From: Candidatus Gastranaerophilales bacterium
GTDB taxonomy: Bacteria; Cyanobacteriota; Vampirovibrionia; Gastranaerophilales; Gastranaerophilaceae
Direction: 5' to 3'
DNA length: 58,829 nt
NCBI GenBank assembly: GCA_944324185.1
Contig: CALUVI010000006.1
Coordinates: 1-58,829 of the forward strand
Positions 50,530 to 58,829 of this stretch are shown piece after piece. Every line of letters starts with the position of its first letter. Position 1 is the first letter of the stretch. Under the pieces are notes generated by a model, which was not told where the DNA came from, ran no database searches, and was given only the letters and a program-made list of their open reading frames with translations. The position numbers and the translations under genes were made by a program.

Positions 50530-51894
50530 ATGACATTTAAAAAATTTTTAACAATATTAATTTTAACCCTGACAATTCCTTGCTATGCAAAGGAAAATAC
50601 AGATAAATTTAATTATATTAATATGGATTGGTGGAAAAATTACAATGATGAAATATTAATTGAACATTTTCAAACATTGTATGAGAATAACCATGACCTG
50701 AAAATTGCAGCGCTAAAAGCTAAACAGGCAGAAGAAAATATTCGTCTTGCAGGAGCAAACCAGCTTCCGCAGGTCGGATTTGACGGAACTTTTTCAAGGG
50801 TTTTTAGAGGACCAAGGACTCAATTCGGCAATACTGTTATACCTAAATACATTCAAAATGAGATTTTTCTTCCCCTGAATGCTTCTTATGAAATTGATAT
50901 CTGGGGGCAGAATTATTTAAACCGCAAAAGTGCAAAGAAGCAGAAAGAAATTATTGATCAGCAGGAAAGAGCCGCTTATATTTATCTAACTTCAACTTTC
51001 GCTGCTAATTATTACAATTTAATAAAGATGGATGAACTAAAGATTAATCTTGAAAAAATAATTGAGCTTCAAAAAGAAATTGTCAGCATGACTGAGAGAA
51101 AATATAATGCCGGTCTTGCTTCAATTAATGAAGTATTAAACGAAAAGCAGGCGCTTGTTAATTTTGAAAAAGATTTAAATACCCTGAATGAAAATAAAAA
51201 ATTGTTAAACAACCAGATGACAGTTCTTTTAGGCTTAAATACCGATAAAGAAGTCGAGCATTCTAATTTTGATTCAATAAGTTATCCTGAAACACCTGAT
51301 TCTATTTCTACTGTTGTAGTTCAATACAGACCGGATCTTTTGTCTGCAGAAAGTTACGTAAAAAAAGTCGGGTTGGATGTAAGAGTTGCAAGACGCGAGT
51401 TTTTGCCTAAGTTTATTTTGTTCGGCAATATAGGGTTCAATGCCTATAACTGGAACAGAATCTTTGCGGGTGAGACCTTTTTGGCTAACGCAGGAATAAT
51501 GCCAACCTGGAATATATTCTCCGGCGGAGCAAAGCTTGCAAGATACAGAATAAATAAATACGAATACAAAAAAGCAGTTGAAGAGTATGAAAAAACTGTT
51601 TTAACTTCTATTCAGGAAGTAAACGATGCTCTGGTTGAATCAAAAACAACAAAAGCAAACCTTGTTAAAGCTGACGAAGAGTTTAGTCTTGAAAAGGAAA
51701 AACATGAACTATCGGAAAAGCAATTCAGTATAGGAGATTCTTCCCGTCTTGATGAGATGAAATCCGAAGTTAATTTATACCTTGCAAAACAGAGAAACAT
51801 TGCCGCAAAAATCGACAATGTTATCTCTACAATTTCGCTATATAATGCCGTTGGCGGCATTGATTACACAAAAGCAGAAACTCTTACCTTATAA
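50530..51894 (+). CDS. TolC/NodT-family outer membrane efflux channel
   Basis: From the ATG at 50530 the protein is 454 residues with a signal peptide (FKKFLTILILTLTIPCYA, cleavage before K-E). The Cys is followed by Y-A and preceded by Pro, so it is not a lipobox. The mature part has the repeated TolC-like helices (NNHDLKIAALKAKQAEENIR and the second copy QYRPDLLSAESYVKKVGLDV), and the F-S-G-G-A-K strand. It completes the tripartite EmrAB system and implies an outer membrane. The last 11 bases overlap the convergent thioredoxin-like gene. Confidence 0.92.
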   Translation: MTFKKFLTILILTLTIPCYAKENTDKFNYINMDWWKNYNDEILIEHFQTLYENNHDLKIAALKAKQAEENIRLAGANQLPQVGFDGTFSRVFRGPRTQFGNTVIPKYIQNEIFLPLNASYEIDIWGQNYLNRKSAKKQKEIIDQQERAAYIYLTSTFAANYYNLIKMDELKINLEKIIELQKEIVSMTERKYNAGLASINEVLNEKQALVNFEKDLNTLNENKKLLNNQMTVLLGLNTDKEVEHSNFDSISYPETPDSISTVVVQYRPDLLSAESYVKKVGLDVRVARREFLPKFILFGNIGFNAYNWNRIFAGETFLANAGIMPTWNIFSGGAKLARYRINKYEYKKAVEEYEKTVLTSIQEVNDALVESKTTKANLVKADEEFSLEKEKHELSEKQFSIGDSSRLDEMKSEVNLYLAKQRNIAAKIDNVISTISLYNAVGGIDYTKAETLTL

Positions 51895-52267
51895 ATAAAT
51901 CAAGTTTATCTGCGAAACAAGAATCTTCTAATATGCAATTTTTCTGCAAGTATCTTGAGATTTTTCCGTTATTCTTGTAAAGCAGCACATACGGTAAATT
52001 AGGATATATATGGTGTTTTTTGTTAAATTCTTTTGTATCTTCAGATGCGATATCAAGTAAAACAAAATTGTATGAATCGGAGAATTGAGCCTCTTGAGCT
52101 TTAAATTTGCCTATTGCGTCAGAAACTCCGTCAGCCCAGTTTGCATAAATAAGTAAAGCCATTGGCTTACTGTCGTTCATTGCTTCCGAAAATGTCATAG
52201 CTTTAGTAACTTGAGCACTTGAAGCAATAGAAAATAAAACCAGCATAGATAATAAAACTTTTTTCAT
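51884..52267 (-). CDS. Exported thioredoxin-fold protein lacking the CxxC
   Basis: The ATG at 52267 is 9 nt after ATAGG and starts a signal peptide, MKKVLLSMLVLFSIASSAQV. The 127-residue protein has a thioredoxin-like core: MALLIYANWADGVSDAIGKF, then YNFVLLDIASED and the cis-Pro strand NLPYVLLYKNNG. The usual W-C-x-x-C is W-A-D-G-V-S-D, so it cannot be a normal dithiol oxidoreductase. Two Cys in N-C-I-L-E-D-S-C near the C-terminus may form a disulfide. It follows fabI at a 69-nt interval that contains a hairpin. Function unknown. Confidence 0.7.
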   Translation of the reverse strand: MKKVLLSMLVLFSIASSAQVTKAMTFSEAMNDSKPMALLIYANWADGVSDAIGKFKAQEAQFSDSYNFVLLDIASEDTKEFNKKHHIYPNLPYVLLYKNNGKISRYLQKNCILEDSCFADKLDLFIR

Positions 52268-52292
52268 TTTTTTCATCCTATCTTTTAGAAAT

Positions 52293-52322
52293 GCGAATTT
52301 ATACTTTTTAGTATAAATTCGC
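52293..52322 (-). terminator. Hairpin after fabI
   Basis: GCGAATTTATACT and AGTATAAATTCGC form a 13-bp perfect stem with a 4-nt loop, just after the fabI stop. The T-run on the minus side is short (ATTTCT), so termination may be partial, letting some transcripts enter the thioredoxin-fold gene. Confidence 0.6.
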
Positions 52323-52336
52323 AAATTGTAACAATT

Positions 52337-53140
52337 TTATTCAGCTTTGGACAATATATCCATTTCATCGGCAGAAGCATATGCAGAGTGGCATCCGCAA
52401 TCACAGTAGATTACTTCACCTGTAGTTCCGCTTGAAAGATCTGATGCGAGATATAAACCGGCTCTGCCAACATCTTCAAGAGAAACATTTCTCTTCATAG
52501 GAGCACGCAAAGTTGCAGCTTTCAGCATCTTGGAGAAACCGCTAATTCCCATTGAAGCAAGCGTTTTTACAGGTCCTGAAGACAGGCAGTTCACACGAAT
52601 ACCTTTGCTACCTAAATCAACTGCTAAAAATCTCATAGCTGATTCAAGTGCAGCTTTAGCAACACCCATAACATTATAGCTTGGAACAGAAAGAACAGAG
52701 CCAAGATAAGTCAGAGCAAAAATTGAGCTGCCTTCATTCATAATCGGTTCAGCATTTCTACAAACTGTAACCAGTGAGTAAGCACTAACCCCGAGAGCAA
52801 TATCCCAGCCTTCTTTTGATGTATCAACAAATCTGCCCATTAAGTCCTCTTTAGGAGCAAAAGCTACTGCATGAACAACAAAGTCTAATTTACCGTATAT
52901 TCTTTCACATTCTTTAAACACAGCTTTAACTTCATCTTCTTTAGTAACATCACAGCTCATAATAAGCTTAGCATTCATACTTTCTGCAATAGGTTTAACT
53001 CTTTTTTCCATAGCTTCACCTGCATAAGTAAATGCAATGTCTGCACCTTCGTCAAATAACTGTTTCGCAATACCGTATGCTATACCGTGAGTATTGGAAA
53101 CACCAAAGATTATACCTTTTTTCCCCTTCATTAATTCCAT
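52337..53140 (-). CDS. fabI: Enoyl-[acyl-carrier-protein] reductase (NADH)
   Basis: The 267-residue SDR enzyme catalyses the last step of each fatty acid elongation cycle. Diagnostic FabI features are GVSNTHGIAYGIAKQL at the cofactor site, LDFVVHAVAFAPKEDLMGRF, and the Y-x6-K pair in PSYNVMGVAKAALE, plus RVNCLSSGPVKTLA near the substrate loop. The C-terminal tail (ADEMDILSKAE) is slightly extended with CDCGCH before it. GAGGAG precedes the start. It is the target of triclosan-type inhibitors in other bacteria. Confidence 0.95.
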   Translation of the reverse strand: MELMKGKKGIIFGVSNTHGIAYGIAKQLFDEGADIAFTYAGEAMEKRVKPIAESMNAKLIMSCDVTKEDEVKAVFKECERIYGKLDFVVHAVAFAPKEDLMGRFVDTSKEGWDIALGVSAYSLVTVCRNAEPIMNEGSSIFALTYLGSVLSVPSYNVMGVAKAALESAMRFLAVDLGSKGIRVNCLSSGPVKTLASMGISGFSKMLKAATLRAPMKRNVSLEDVGRAGLYLASDLSSGTTGEVIYCDCGCHSAYASADEMDILSKAE

Positions 53141-53261
53141 AAATAAAACTCCTCTTAAGCTAATTTACTAAAATATAGTATCAAAAAAATAAAATGATAT
53201 CAAGCTGTAAGCAATGATGCTGAATATAATCCACGTTAACAAGCCAACTTTGGACAACAAT

Positions 53262-53285
53262 AAAAAAGCGGGTCAAAGCCCGCTT
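53262..53285 (-). terminator. Terminator of the 99-residue gene
   Basis: On the minus strand AAGCGGG, a 6-nt loop, CCCGCTT and TTTTATT. Confidence 0.85.
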
Positions 53286-53331
53286 AAAATACCTTATTTA
53301 ATTCAAAATCTCTCTCGTTTCTCCCTGGAAA

Positions 53332-53631
53332 CTATGCCTTGCTTTCGCCTTTATCTTTGACTTTTTCTGCCTCTTCTTTCTCTTTCTCTTCATTTGCTGC
53401 TTTGTCTGCATTTTCTTGTTCTTCTACATACATTGTAGCAAACTGCTCATACAAATCAGTATCAGCAAGAATTTCATCCAGCTCCAAATATGCATTTTCA
53501 TCTTTATTTGCTTCAACATATTTATCTCCGCCGATTTCAAACTTTTGAGCCTGAGCCTGAGTTAATTTATCAGCGCCTATTGTTTTTACTATAAAATTCT
53601 TTAAAACGTTTGCATTAATGTTAGTTGACAT
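53332..53631 (-). CDS. Small acidic protein
   Basis: I do not recognise this 99-residue protein. The first 70 residues may fold (NVLKNFIVKTIGADKLTQAQ; LELDEILADTDLYEQFATMY), and the last 30 are a highly charged Glu/Lys run (ENADKAANEEKEKEEAEKVK). The AAGGAG site 9 nt before the ATG is excellent and a strong terminator follows, so it is a single-gene unit. Its leader has AATGTAAC near -97 and AT-rich repeats near -30 to -50, like other small genes here. Confidence 0.6.
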   Translation of the reverse strand: MSTNINANVLKNFIVKTIGADKLTQAQAQKFEIGGDKYVEANKDENAYLELDEILADTDLYEQFATMYVEEQENADKAANEEKEKEEAEKVKDKGESKA

Positions 53632-53737
53632 AATTTTGTCTCCTTATGTTTTACTCATCTTACATATATTAAAAGTATATAAAATTTATCGAATTTCAGT
53701 AAGAGAATAAATTGTTACATTTCTTAATATTTTAAAC

Positions 53738-54110
53738 CCCTCACCCGAGTTTCTAAGCTTTGCTCAAGCTCAACTTGAAATCCTTCCAACTTCCACAAAG
53801 GGCGAGAAGAATGCGCTAATTGGACGCCTATAGCGTGTTCCTTCCCCAATCGGGGAAGGTTAGGATGGGGAGCAACTTGGTTAGTTTTGAGCTCATCTCA
53901 CTTGAGGAGAGAGGGATAGTGCGCTCACCTCTCCGGTCGGGGAGGTCGCAGTTGTGCGAGCGTGAGCGAGCTACAAATGCGGGTGGGGTTCAAACTTTTT
54001 TGCACCTCTCCCGCATCCGTAAATTTTATCTAAGGCTCCCTTTCAGAATTTCTAAGCTTTGCTCGATTCAGCTTGAAATTCTTCCCACTCGCACAAAGGG
54101 GCTAAGCTAA
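53738..54110. repeat. GC-rich structured intergenic element
   Basis: This 370-base element has clearly higher G+C than its surroundings. Hairpins are CCTTCCCC-AATC-GGGGAAGG (53840-53859), CCTCTCC-GGTC-GGGGAGG (53928-53945) and ATGCGGG...CCCGCAT (about 53976-54017). Similar 55-base segments beginning TTTCTAAGCTTTGCTC occur at 53750 and 54049 in direct orientation, about 299 bases apart. An open frame at 53820-54110 exists but has no ribosome site and no protein character. It is probably a dispersed repeat rather than a gene. The rest of 53632-54140 shows only promoter-like AT-rich DNA for the 99-residue gene. Confidence 0.6.
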
Positions 54111-54140
54111 GGAGCTGAAGGAACGCAAGGGAAAAATATA

Positions 54141-54980
54141 CTAAAGTGCTTCCAGAGCGGCAATCTTCATAAGTTTTACATCAGGAGTCCTGCCCGTCCA
54201 AATTTCCAGCGCGCGCTCCGCCTGATAAATCAACATATCCAGCCCGCCGATTGTCCTTAACCCGCGCTTTTGTGCTTCCTGAATCAAAACAGTTTTTACA
54301 GGGTTGTAAACAATATCATAAACTATTGTTTCAGGAGAAAGTTTATCTAAATCTTCCCTTTCCAGCGGCATTTGATCTGCCATAAAGCCTTTCATCCCGA
54401 TTGGTGTTGCGTTAACTACGATCGCAGAACCGGAAAGCGACCTTATATTCTGAATCTGGTAGACATTAAAAGTTATATCCGGAAATTTTGCGCGAACATA
54501 ATCAAGAGTCTGTTTTGAGTTAATAATATTCCTTGAATAAAAATCTATATTTTTAATTCCGCGTTCAGCAAGCCCGACAACGGCAGCCCTTGAAGCTCCG
54601 CCGGTTCCCAGAATACTGGCAGTCTTACCATTCAAGTCGATTTCAGCAGGAATTGCTTTCTTAAACCCGTAGATATCAGTATTATAACCGTGAAAAGACT
54701 TATCCTCCATAACCTTTACGGTATTAACACATCCTGCAATGTTTGCATAATCATCAATATCCTCAAGAAAAAGTGACATTGGAACTTTTAAAGGTATTGT
54801 AACATTAAACCCGTTATATCCGTTCGCTTTTATATATTTAATCCGGTTAATCAATTCCTCCGGCGGAGTTTCCATTACATCATACTCACCGCCAAGCCCG
54901 ATACTCTCAAGCCCTGCCTTCTGAATTACAGCAGAAATCGAATGTCCTAAAGGATACCCTATTATTCCTAATTTATACAT
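54141..54980 (-). CDS. aroE: Shikimate dehydrogenase
   Basis: From the ATG at 54980 (8 nt after GGGAG) the enzyme is 279 residues. It reduces 3-dehydroshikimate with NADPH in aromatic amino-acid synthesis. Motifs: LGIIGYPLGHSISAVIQ with the shikimate-binding Ser residues, NGFNVTIPLKVPM with the catalytic Lys, GYNTDIYGF, and the cofactor loop SILGTGGASRAAVVGLA. N-A-T-P-I-G-M and the C-terminal Q-A-E-R-A-L-E-I-W are also typical. It is 21 nt from the mutS2 stop when measured to the longer frame, so both may share a transcript. Confidence 0.95.
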   Translation of the reverse strand: MYKLGIIGYPLGHSISAVIQKAGLESIGLGGEYDVMETPPEELINRIKYIKANGYNGFNVTIPLKVPMSLFLEDIDDYANIAGCVNTVKVMEDKSFHGYNTDIYGFKKAIPAEIDLNGKTASILGTGGASRAAVVGLAERGIKNIDFYSRNIINSKQTLDYVRAKFPDITFNVYQIQNIRSLSGSAIVVNATPIGMKGFMADQMPLEREDLDKLSPETIVYDIVYNPVKTVLIQEAQKRGLRTIGGLDMLIYQAERALEIWTGRTPDVKLMKIAALEAL

Positions 54981-55034
54981 ATCTTTCTCTCCCAACGTAA
55001 AGATATTATACACAAGATTTGATAAAAAAGATAC

Positions 55035-57401
55035 CTACTTAATATCAATAACACTAACCCCGTCGCCGCCTTCCGTGTCCTCACCGGCTCTAAATTTAGC
55101 TACATAAGGTGACGTTGATATAAAGTCTCTTACAGCAGCCTTTAGCGCCCCTGTTCCGTGCCCGTGGATAATATAAACCGGTGAAAGGTTTGCAAGGCTT
55201 GCTTTATCAAGATATGCCTCCAATTCATCAAGCGCTTCTTCCACTCTTTCTCCTCTTAAATCAAGAGTATTGGAAATATCATATTTCTTTAAAGAAAAAG
55301 AAGTTTCTTTCTTCATTGCACCGAGAGGAAGATTAACTTTCTTGGCAAGCTGAGGATTGTAAACCGCAAGTTTGTCCTTCTTAACCTTCGTTTTTATCAT
55401 TCCCATTTGAATATAAAGCGCGTCGTTCTTGTCAGGCAGCGAAAGAACCGTAACCAGTTGATTCAAGTCTTTTATCATAACTTTGTCATTAACCTGAACC
55501 TTATCCCAATCAAGTTCCGTGTATTGTTCTTTTTCTTCGAGTTCGTGCATATCCGAACGGAAATTCTGTTCTAATTGTGCCAAGCGTGCATAAGAACGCC
55601 TTGCAATTTTTTCGGACTTCTCGCGCCTTAGCTCAGTCAAAATTTCTTTTATCTCTGATTTTGCTTCCTCAAGCTGACCTTCAAACTTGTCTTTGATTAC
55701 TTTTAGAGCTTTTTTCTTTTCTTTTTTATGCTCACTCAGTTCCTTCTCATAATGTTTTTTTAACTCATCTGCTTCAGCATTCCTGGTCTCAGCCTCTTTC
55801 AGATTTACATCCAGTCTCTGCTGCGTATCCTGCAGCCTTTCTACAACAAGGCTTGAAGTATCCCGCTGGGTAATTAAAAGTTCTTTCGCTTTCCAAACCA
55901 AATCTTCAGGCATACCTAAGTTTGATGCAATCGCAATTGCATTACTCAAACCCGGAATTCCGATTATTAACTTGTAAGTTGGAGATAAAGATTCTACATC
56001 AAATTCTACACTTGCGTTCTTGAAATACGGATCCGTGTATTCTAAAGTTTTTAACTCGCCGTAGTGGGTTGTAATAATTGACTGAGCCTGTTTTGAAGCT
56101 AAATCCTTCAAAATAACTTCCGCAAGAACCGCGCCCTCTTGAGGATCTGTTCCCGCACAAAGTTCATCAATTAATACAAATGTATCACTGTCAGATAGTT
56201 CCATAATATCAATTACATTTGTCATATGAGAAGAAAAGGTGGATAAATTCTGCAAAATACTCTGCTCGTCACCGATATCTGCCAGAACTTTTTCAAACGG
56301 GTAAATATGAGCCTCGGCGCAGGGTAAAAACATACCGGATTTCATCATTAAAATAAATAACCCGACAGTTTTCAGGGCAACTGTTTTACCGCCTGTATTA
56401 GAACCCGTTATTATTACAGATTTATAATCTTTACCAATCTCAAAATCATTTTCTACAATTTTTTCAACTCTGCCGATTAAAAGCGGATGTCGCATTAAAT
56501 CAATTTTAATACTCTTATCTTTGTTTACCTCCGGCTCTACTGCCTGAGTTTTTACGGCATAACGGGCTTTTGCAAAATGGAAATCAATCTCTCCAAGCGT
56601 ATGTTCCATTTGAATTAAATTATCCATTACTTTTCTGACTTCATAGCTTAATGCGGTTAAAATTCTTATAATCTCGGCATAAATTTTGGATTTTAATTCT
56701 CTTATTTTGTTGTTAATCGGAACAATTTGCGCCGGCTCAATAAAAAAAGTTTTGTTTGTTGCGGAAACATCGTGAACAATTCCGCCAACCTTACTCTTAG
56801 ACGAGGCTTTAACCTGAAAAACTATTCTGTCATCACGAATTGTATAAACATTATCCTGCAAATGTTTTTGAAACTCCGGAGAATTCATCAATTCCTGAAC
56901 TTTTTGCTTTAAATTTGCCTCCGTGTCTTTGAGAGAAGAATAAAGCCCTTTTAACTCAAGATTTGCATTCTGCTTAACAGTACAATTTTCTTCAAATGTA
57001 TTAAGAATCTTCTCCTCAAACTGTTTATCAGAGAATAATTTGTCCGCAAGATTCTGCATTGAAGCATCGAAAGGCAGATTTTCTTTCAAGGAGTTCCGCA
57101 CAACTCTTGATGTACGCATTGCTTTTGCAATATCAATAAGTTCTTCTTCTACAAAATATTCGTTTCTTTCTCTGAGTTTGGAAAAATCAGGAATTTTTTC
57201 AACAGGAATATCCTGCGCCAAATCTAATACATCTTTTGCCTCTCTGGTGAGAATTAACTGCGCCTGAATATCCTCCGGCTTAACGTACGGAGTCAACTCT
57301 AAGCAAAGCGTTTTTGACTGTTCTGTCTTTGCAAACTTTGCTAATTCGGCTAGAATTTTGTCGTATTCAAGTGCTTTTTGTGATTTTTGGACAATACTCA
57401 T
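55035..57401 (-). CDS. mutS2: MutS2 with C-terminal Smr nuclease domain
   Basis: The 788-residue protein lacks the mismatch-recognition domain of MutS and is thus MutS2. Its ATPase core has Walker A GSNTGGKT, the D-E-L-C-A-G-T-D-P-Q-E-G Walker B/signature and TTHYGELK. A long coiled coil follows (residues about 510-620, KELLITQ onwards), then the KOW-like segment and the Smr domain LDLRGERVEEALDELEAYLD with the H-G-H-G-T-G motif. Family members suppress recombination or rescue collided ribosomes. It is upstream of aroE on the same strand. Confidence 0.95.
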   Translation of the reverse strand: MSIVQKSQKALEYDKILAELAKFAKTEQSKTLCLELTPYVKPEDIQAQLILTREAKDVLDLAQDIPVEKIPDFSKLRERNEYFVEEELIDIAKAMRTSRVVRNSLKENLPFDASMQNLADKLFSDKQFEEKILNTFEENCTVKQNANLELKGLYSSLKDTEANLKQKVQELMNSPEFQKHLQDNVYTIRDDRIVFQVKASSKSKVGGIVHDVSATNKTFFIEPAQIVPINNKIRELKSKIYAEIIRILTALSYEVRKVMDNLIQMEHTLGEIDFHFAKARYAVKTQAVEPEVNKDKSIKIDLMRHPLLIGRVEKIVENDFEIGKDYKSVIITGSNTGGKTVALKTVGLFILMMKSGMFLPCAEAHIYPFEKVLADIGDEQSILQNLSTFSSHMTNVIDIMELSDSDTFVLIDELCAGTDPQEGAVLAEVILKDLASKQAQSIITTHYGELKTLEYTDPYFKNASVEFDVESLSPTYKLIIGIPGLSNAIAIASNLGMPEDLVWKAKELLITQRDTSSLVVERLQDTQQRLDVNLKEAETRNAEADELKKHYEKELSEHKKEKKKALKVIKDKFEGQLEEAKSEIKEILTELRREKSEKIARRSYARLAQLEQNFRSDMHELEEKEQYTELDWDKVQVNDKVMIKDLNQLVTVLSLPDKNDALYIQMGMIKTKVKKDKLAVYNPQLAKKVNLPLGAMKKETSFSLKKYDISNTLDLRGERVEEALDELEAYLDKASLANLSPVYIIHGHGTGALKAAVRDFISTSPYVAKFRAGEDTEGGDGVSVIDIK

Positions 57402-57493
57402 ACTAATCTTGATTATAATGAGAACAAAAAATCAAAGCAATATACAAAAAGTATTGTCTTGATAAAATCTTTTTTGTTTATCTTTATTTGTGA

Positions 57494-57866
57494 AATTGTA
57501 CTTTTCTTTCTCTTTTTTCTCAGTAAAAGAGAAAGAAAAGGTACCAAAAGAAAGAGAAAATAAATGGCTGTTTACTATGCCCTAACGGGCATTTGTTTAA
57601 TTGGCTGTTGCGGGTAAACCCGCAGGATTACGCTCACTATTGCTATGCTGACGCATAGCACGTTCGCGGCATAAAATTTGTCAATTTTAAGAGCAGTGAA
57701 GCCCTCCCGAGCATTATTAGCGAGGGGCAATATGCAGGCTCTGCCTGCAACATCCATTTAAACTCACGCTCGTGAGAGCGTGGAAAACATTTGCGTGATT
57801 TCTCTTTCTTTTGGTACCTTTTCTTTCTCTTTATTTTCGCAACAAAAGAGAAAGAAAAGTACAATT
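57494..57866. repeat. Multi-hairpin intergenic element with long terminal inverted repeats
   Basis: Inverted repeats of about 66-68 bases (57494-57559 and about 57799-57866) match almost perfectly, from AATTGTACTTTTC inward to GGTACC and AAGAAAGAGAAA. Each arm is itself a hairpin (CTTTTCTTTCTCTTTT with AAAAGAGAAAGAAAAG). The 240-base core holds TGCCC-TAAC-GGGCA (57578), TGCGGGT-AA-ACCCGCA (57609), TGCTATGC-TGAC-GCATAGCA (57641), TGCAGGC-TCT-GCCTGCA (57733) and CTCACG-CT-CGTGAG (57763). No convincing gene is in it. It is most probably a MITE-like mobile repeat or a structured RNA in the 558-base gap between mutS2 and gap. Confidence 0.7.
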
Positions 57867-57905
57867 TGTAGTAAATAATAATAGATGTGATTATAAAAAC
57901 ATAAA

Positions 57906-57933
57906 ATCGGGCGGTACATTTGTACCGCCCGAT
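57906..57933 (-). terminator. Terminator of gap
   Basis: ATCGGGCGGTACA, loop of two, TGTACCGCCCGAT, then TTTATGTTTTT on the minus strand: a very stable 13-bp GC-rich stem. Confidence 0.9.
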
Positions 57934-57959
57934 TGAAAATCTTCAATTATAATTGAAAA

Positions 57960-58829
<870 letters not shown>

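Noticed and set aside
53820..54110. A 96-codon plus-strand open frame as a gene
   Set aside because: It lies wholly in the hairpin-rich repeat element, lacks a ribosome site, and its composition (Arg/Ser/Leu from GC-rich repeats) is not protein-like.
57575..57946. Three short minus-strand open frames between mutS2 and gap
   Set aside because: They overlap each other, lie in the inverted-repeat/hairpin element, and have no ribosome sites; the element explains the open frames.

Overview
The window is most likely from a non-photosynthetic, flagellated member of the cyanobacterial phylum: a gut-type Gastranaerophilales (Melainabacteria/Vampirovibrionia) genome. This is inferred. The DNA is AT-rich and has cyanobacterial-style genes (an LdpA-like iron-sulfur protein at 32028..32942 and a probable divergent RNA polymerase omega subunit at 8437..8679). 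It also has flagellar genes (flagellin, FlhB, FliI, a FliA-like sigma factor), anaerobe-type oxygen defence (superoxide reductase plus ferritin), and no photosynthesis gene. There is no phage, insertion sequence or CRISPR array. The one tRNA is tRNA-Glu(TTC).

Layout. 1-3.5 kb: the end of rpmB, then a minus-strand run pfkB-type kinase, PD-(D/E)XK nuclease, tatD, tlyA. 3.5-7 kb: a small tagged protein, flagellin, a surface-polysaccharide sugar-phosphate transferase, tRNA-Glu. 7-12.5 kb: map, rpoZ-like gene, a membrane protein, an exported 21-residue-repeat protein, and minus-strand flhB-sigma factor. 12.5-18.4 kb: small membrane or tagged proteins and an AAA ATPase interleaved with clpP and metK. 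18.6-21.9 kb: FAD oxidoreductase, fliI, a coiled-coil protein. 21.9-32 kb: a plus-strand cluster of a GalE-like epimerase, a GT5 glycogen-synthase-like enzyme, a 1615-residue GH13 protein and an AAA+ ATPase. 32-34.4 kb: rsmH, an FtsL-like protein and LdpA on the minus strand. 34.5-41.4 kb: an EF-hand repeat protein, then dtd, a Maf-like glycosyltransferase, rlmN and a YkgJ-type protein, then superoxide reductase-ferritin. 41.5-47 kb: two membrane proteins and a second GH13 protein. 47-52 kb: a MarR-controlled tripartite efflux system. 52-58.8 kb: fabI, aroE, mutS2, two unusual intergenic elements, and the 5'-truncated gap gene.

The most unusual observation is a shared N-terminal signature. 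At least ten otherwise unrelated proteins begin with a short M-x-[I/V]-x-x-[I/V]-like segment followed, within about 40 residues, by a small or polar residue, then F-[K/T/R]-[G/A/S] or a close variant. Carriers include a GT5 glucan synthase, a GalE-like epimerase, two GH13 enzymes, two AAA ATPases and several membrane proteins. The tag sits ahead of the catalytic domains, is not a classical signal peptide, and looks like a sorting or docking tag for an undescribed assembly, perhaps linked to intracellular glucan metabolism. Several of these genes, and other small proteins of unknown function, also have a TTGTAAA-type element about 85-100 nt upstream of the start.

Intergenic stretches over 300 bases are described as features: 6578-7020 (tRNA-Glu, its promoter and the map promoter), 18125-18674 (a 50-residue gene and short repeats), 53632-54140 and 57402-57959 (structured repeat elements). 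All functions are read from translated sequence by eye. No database search was possible.
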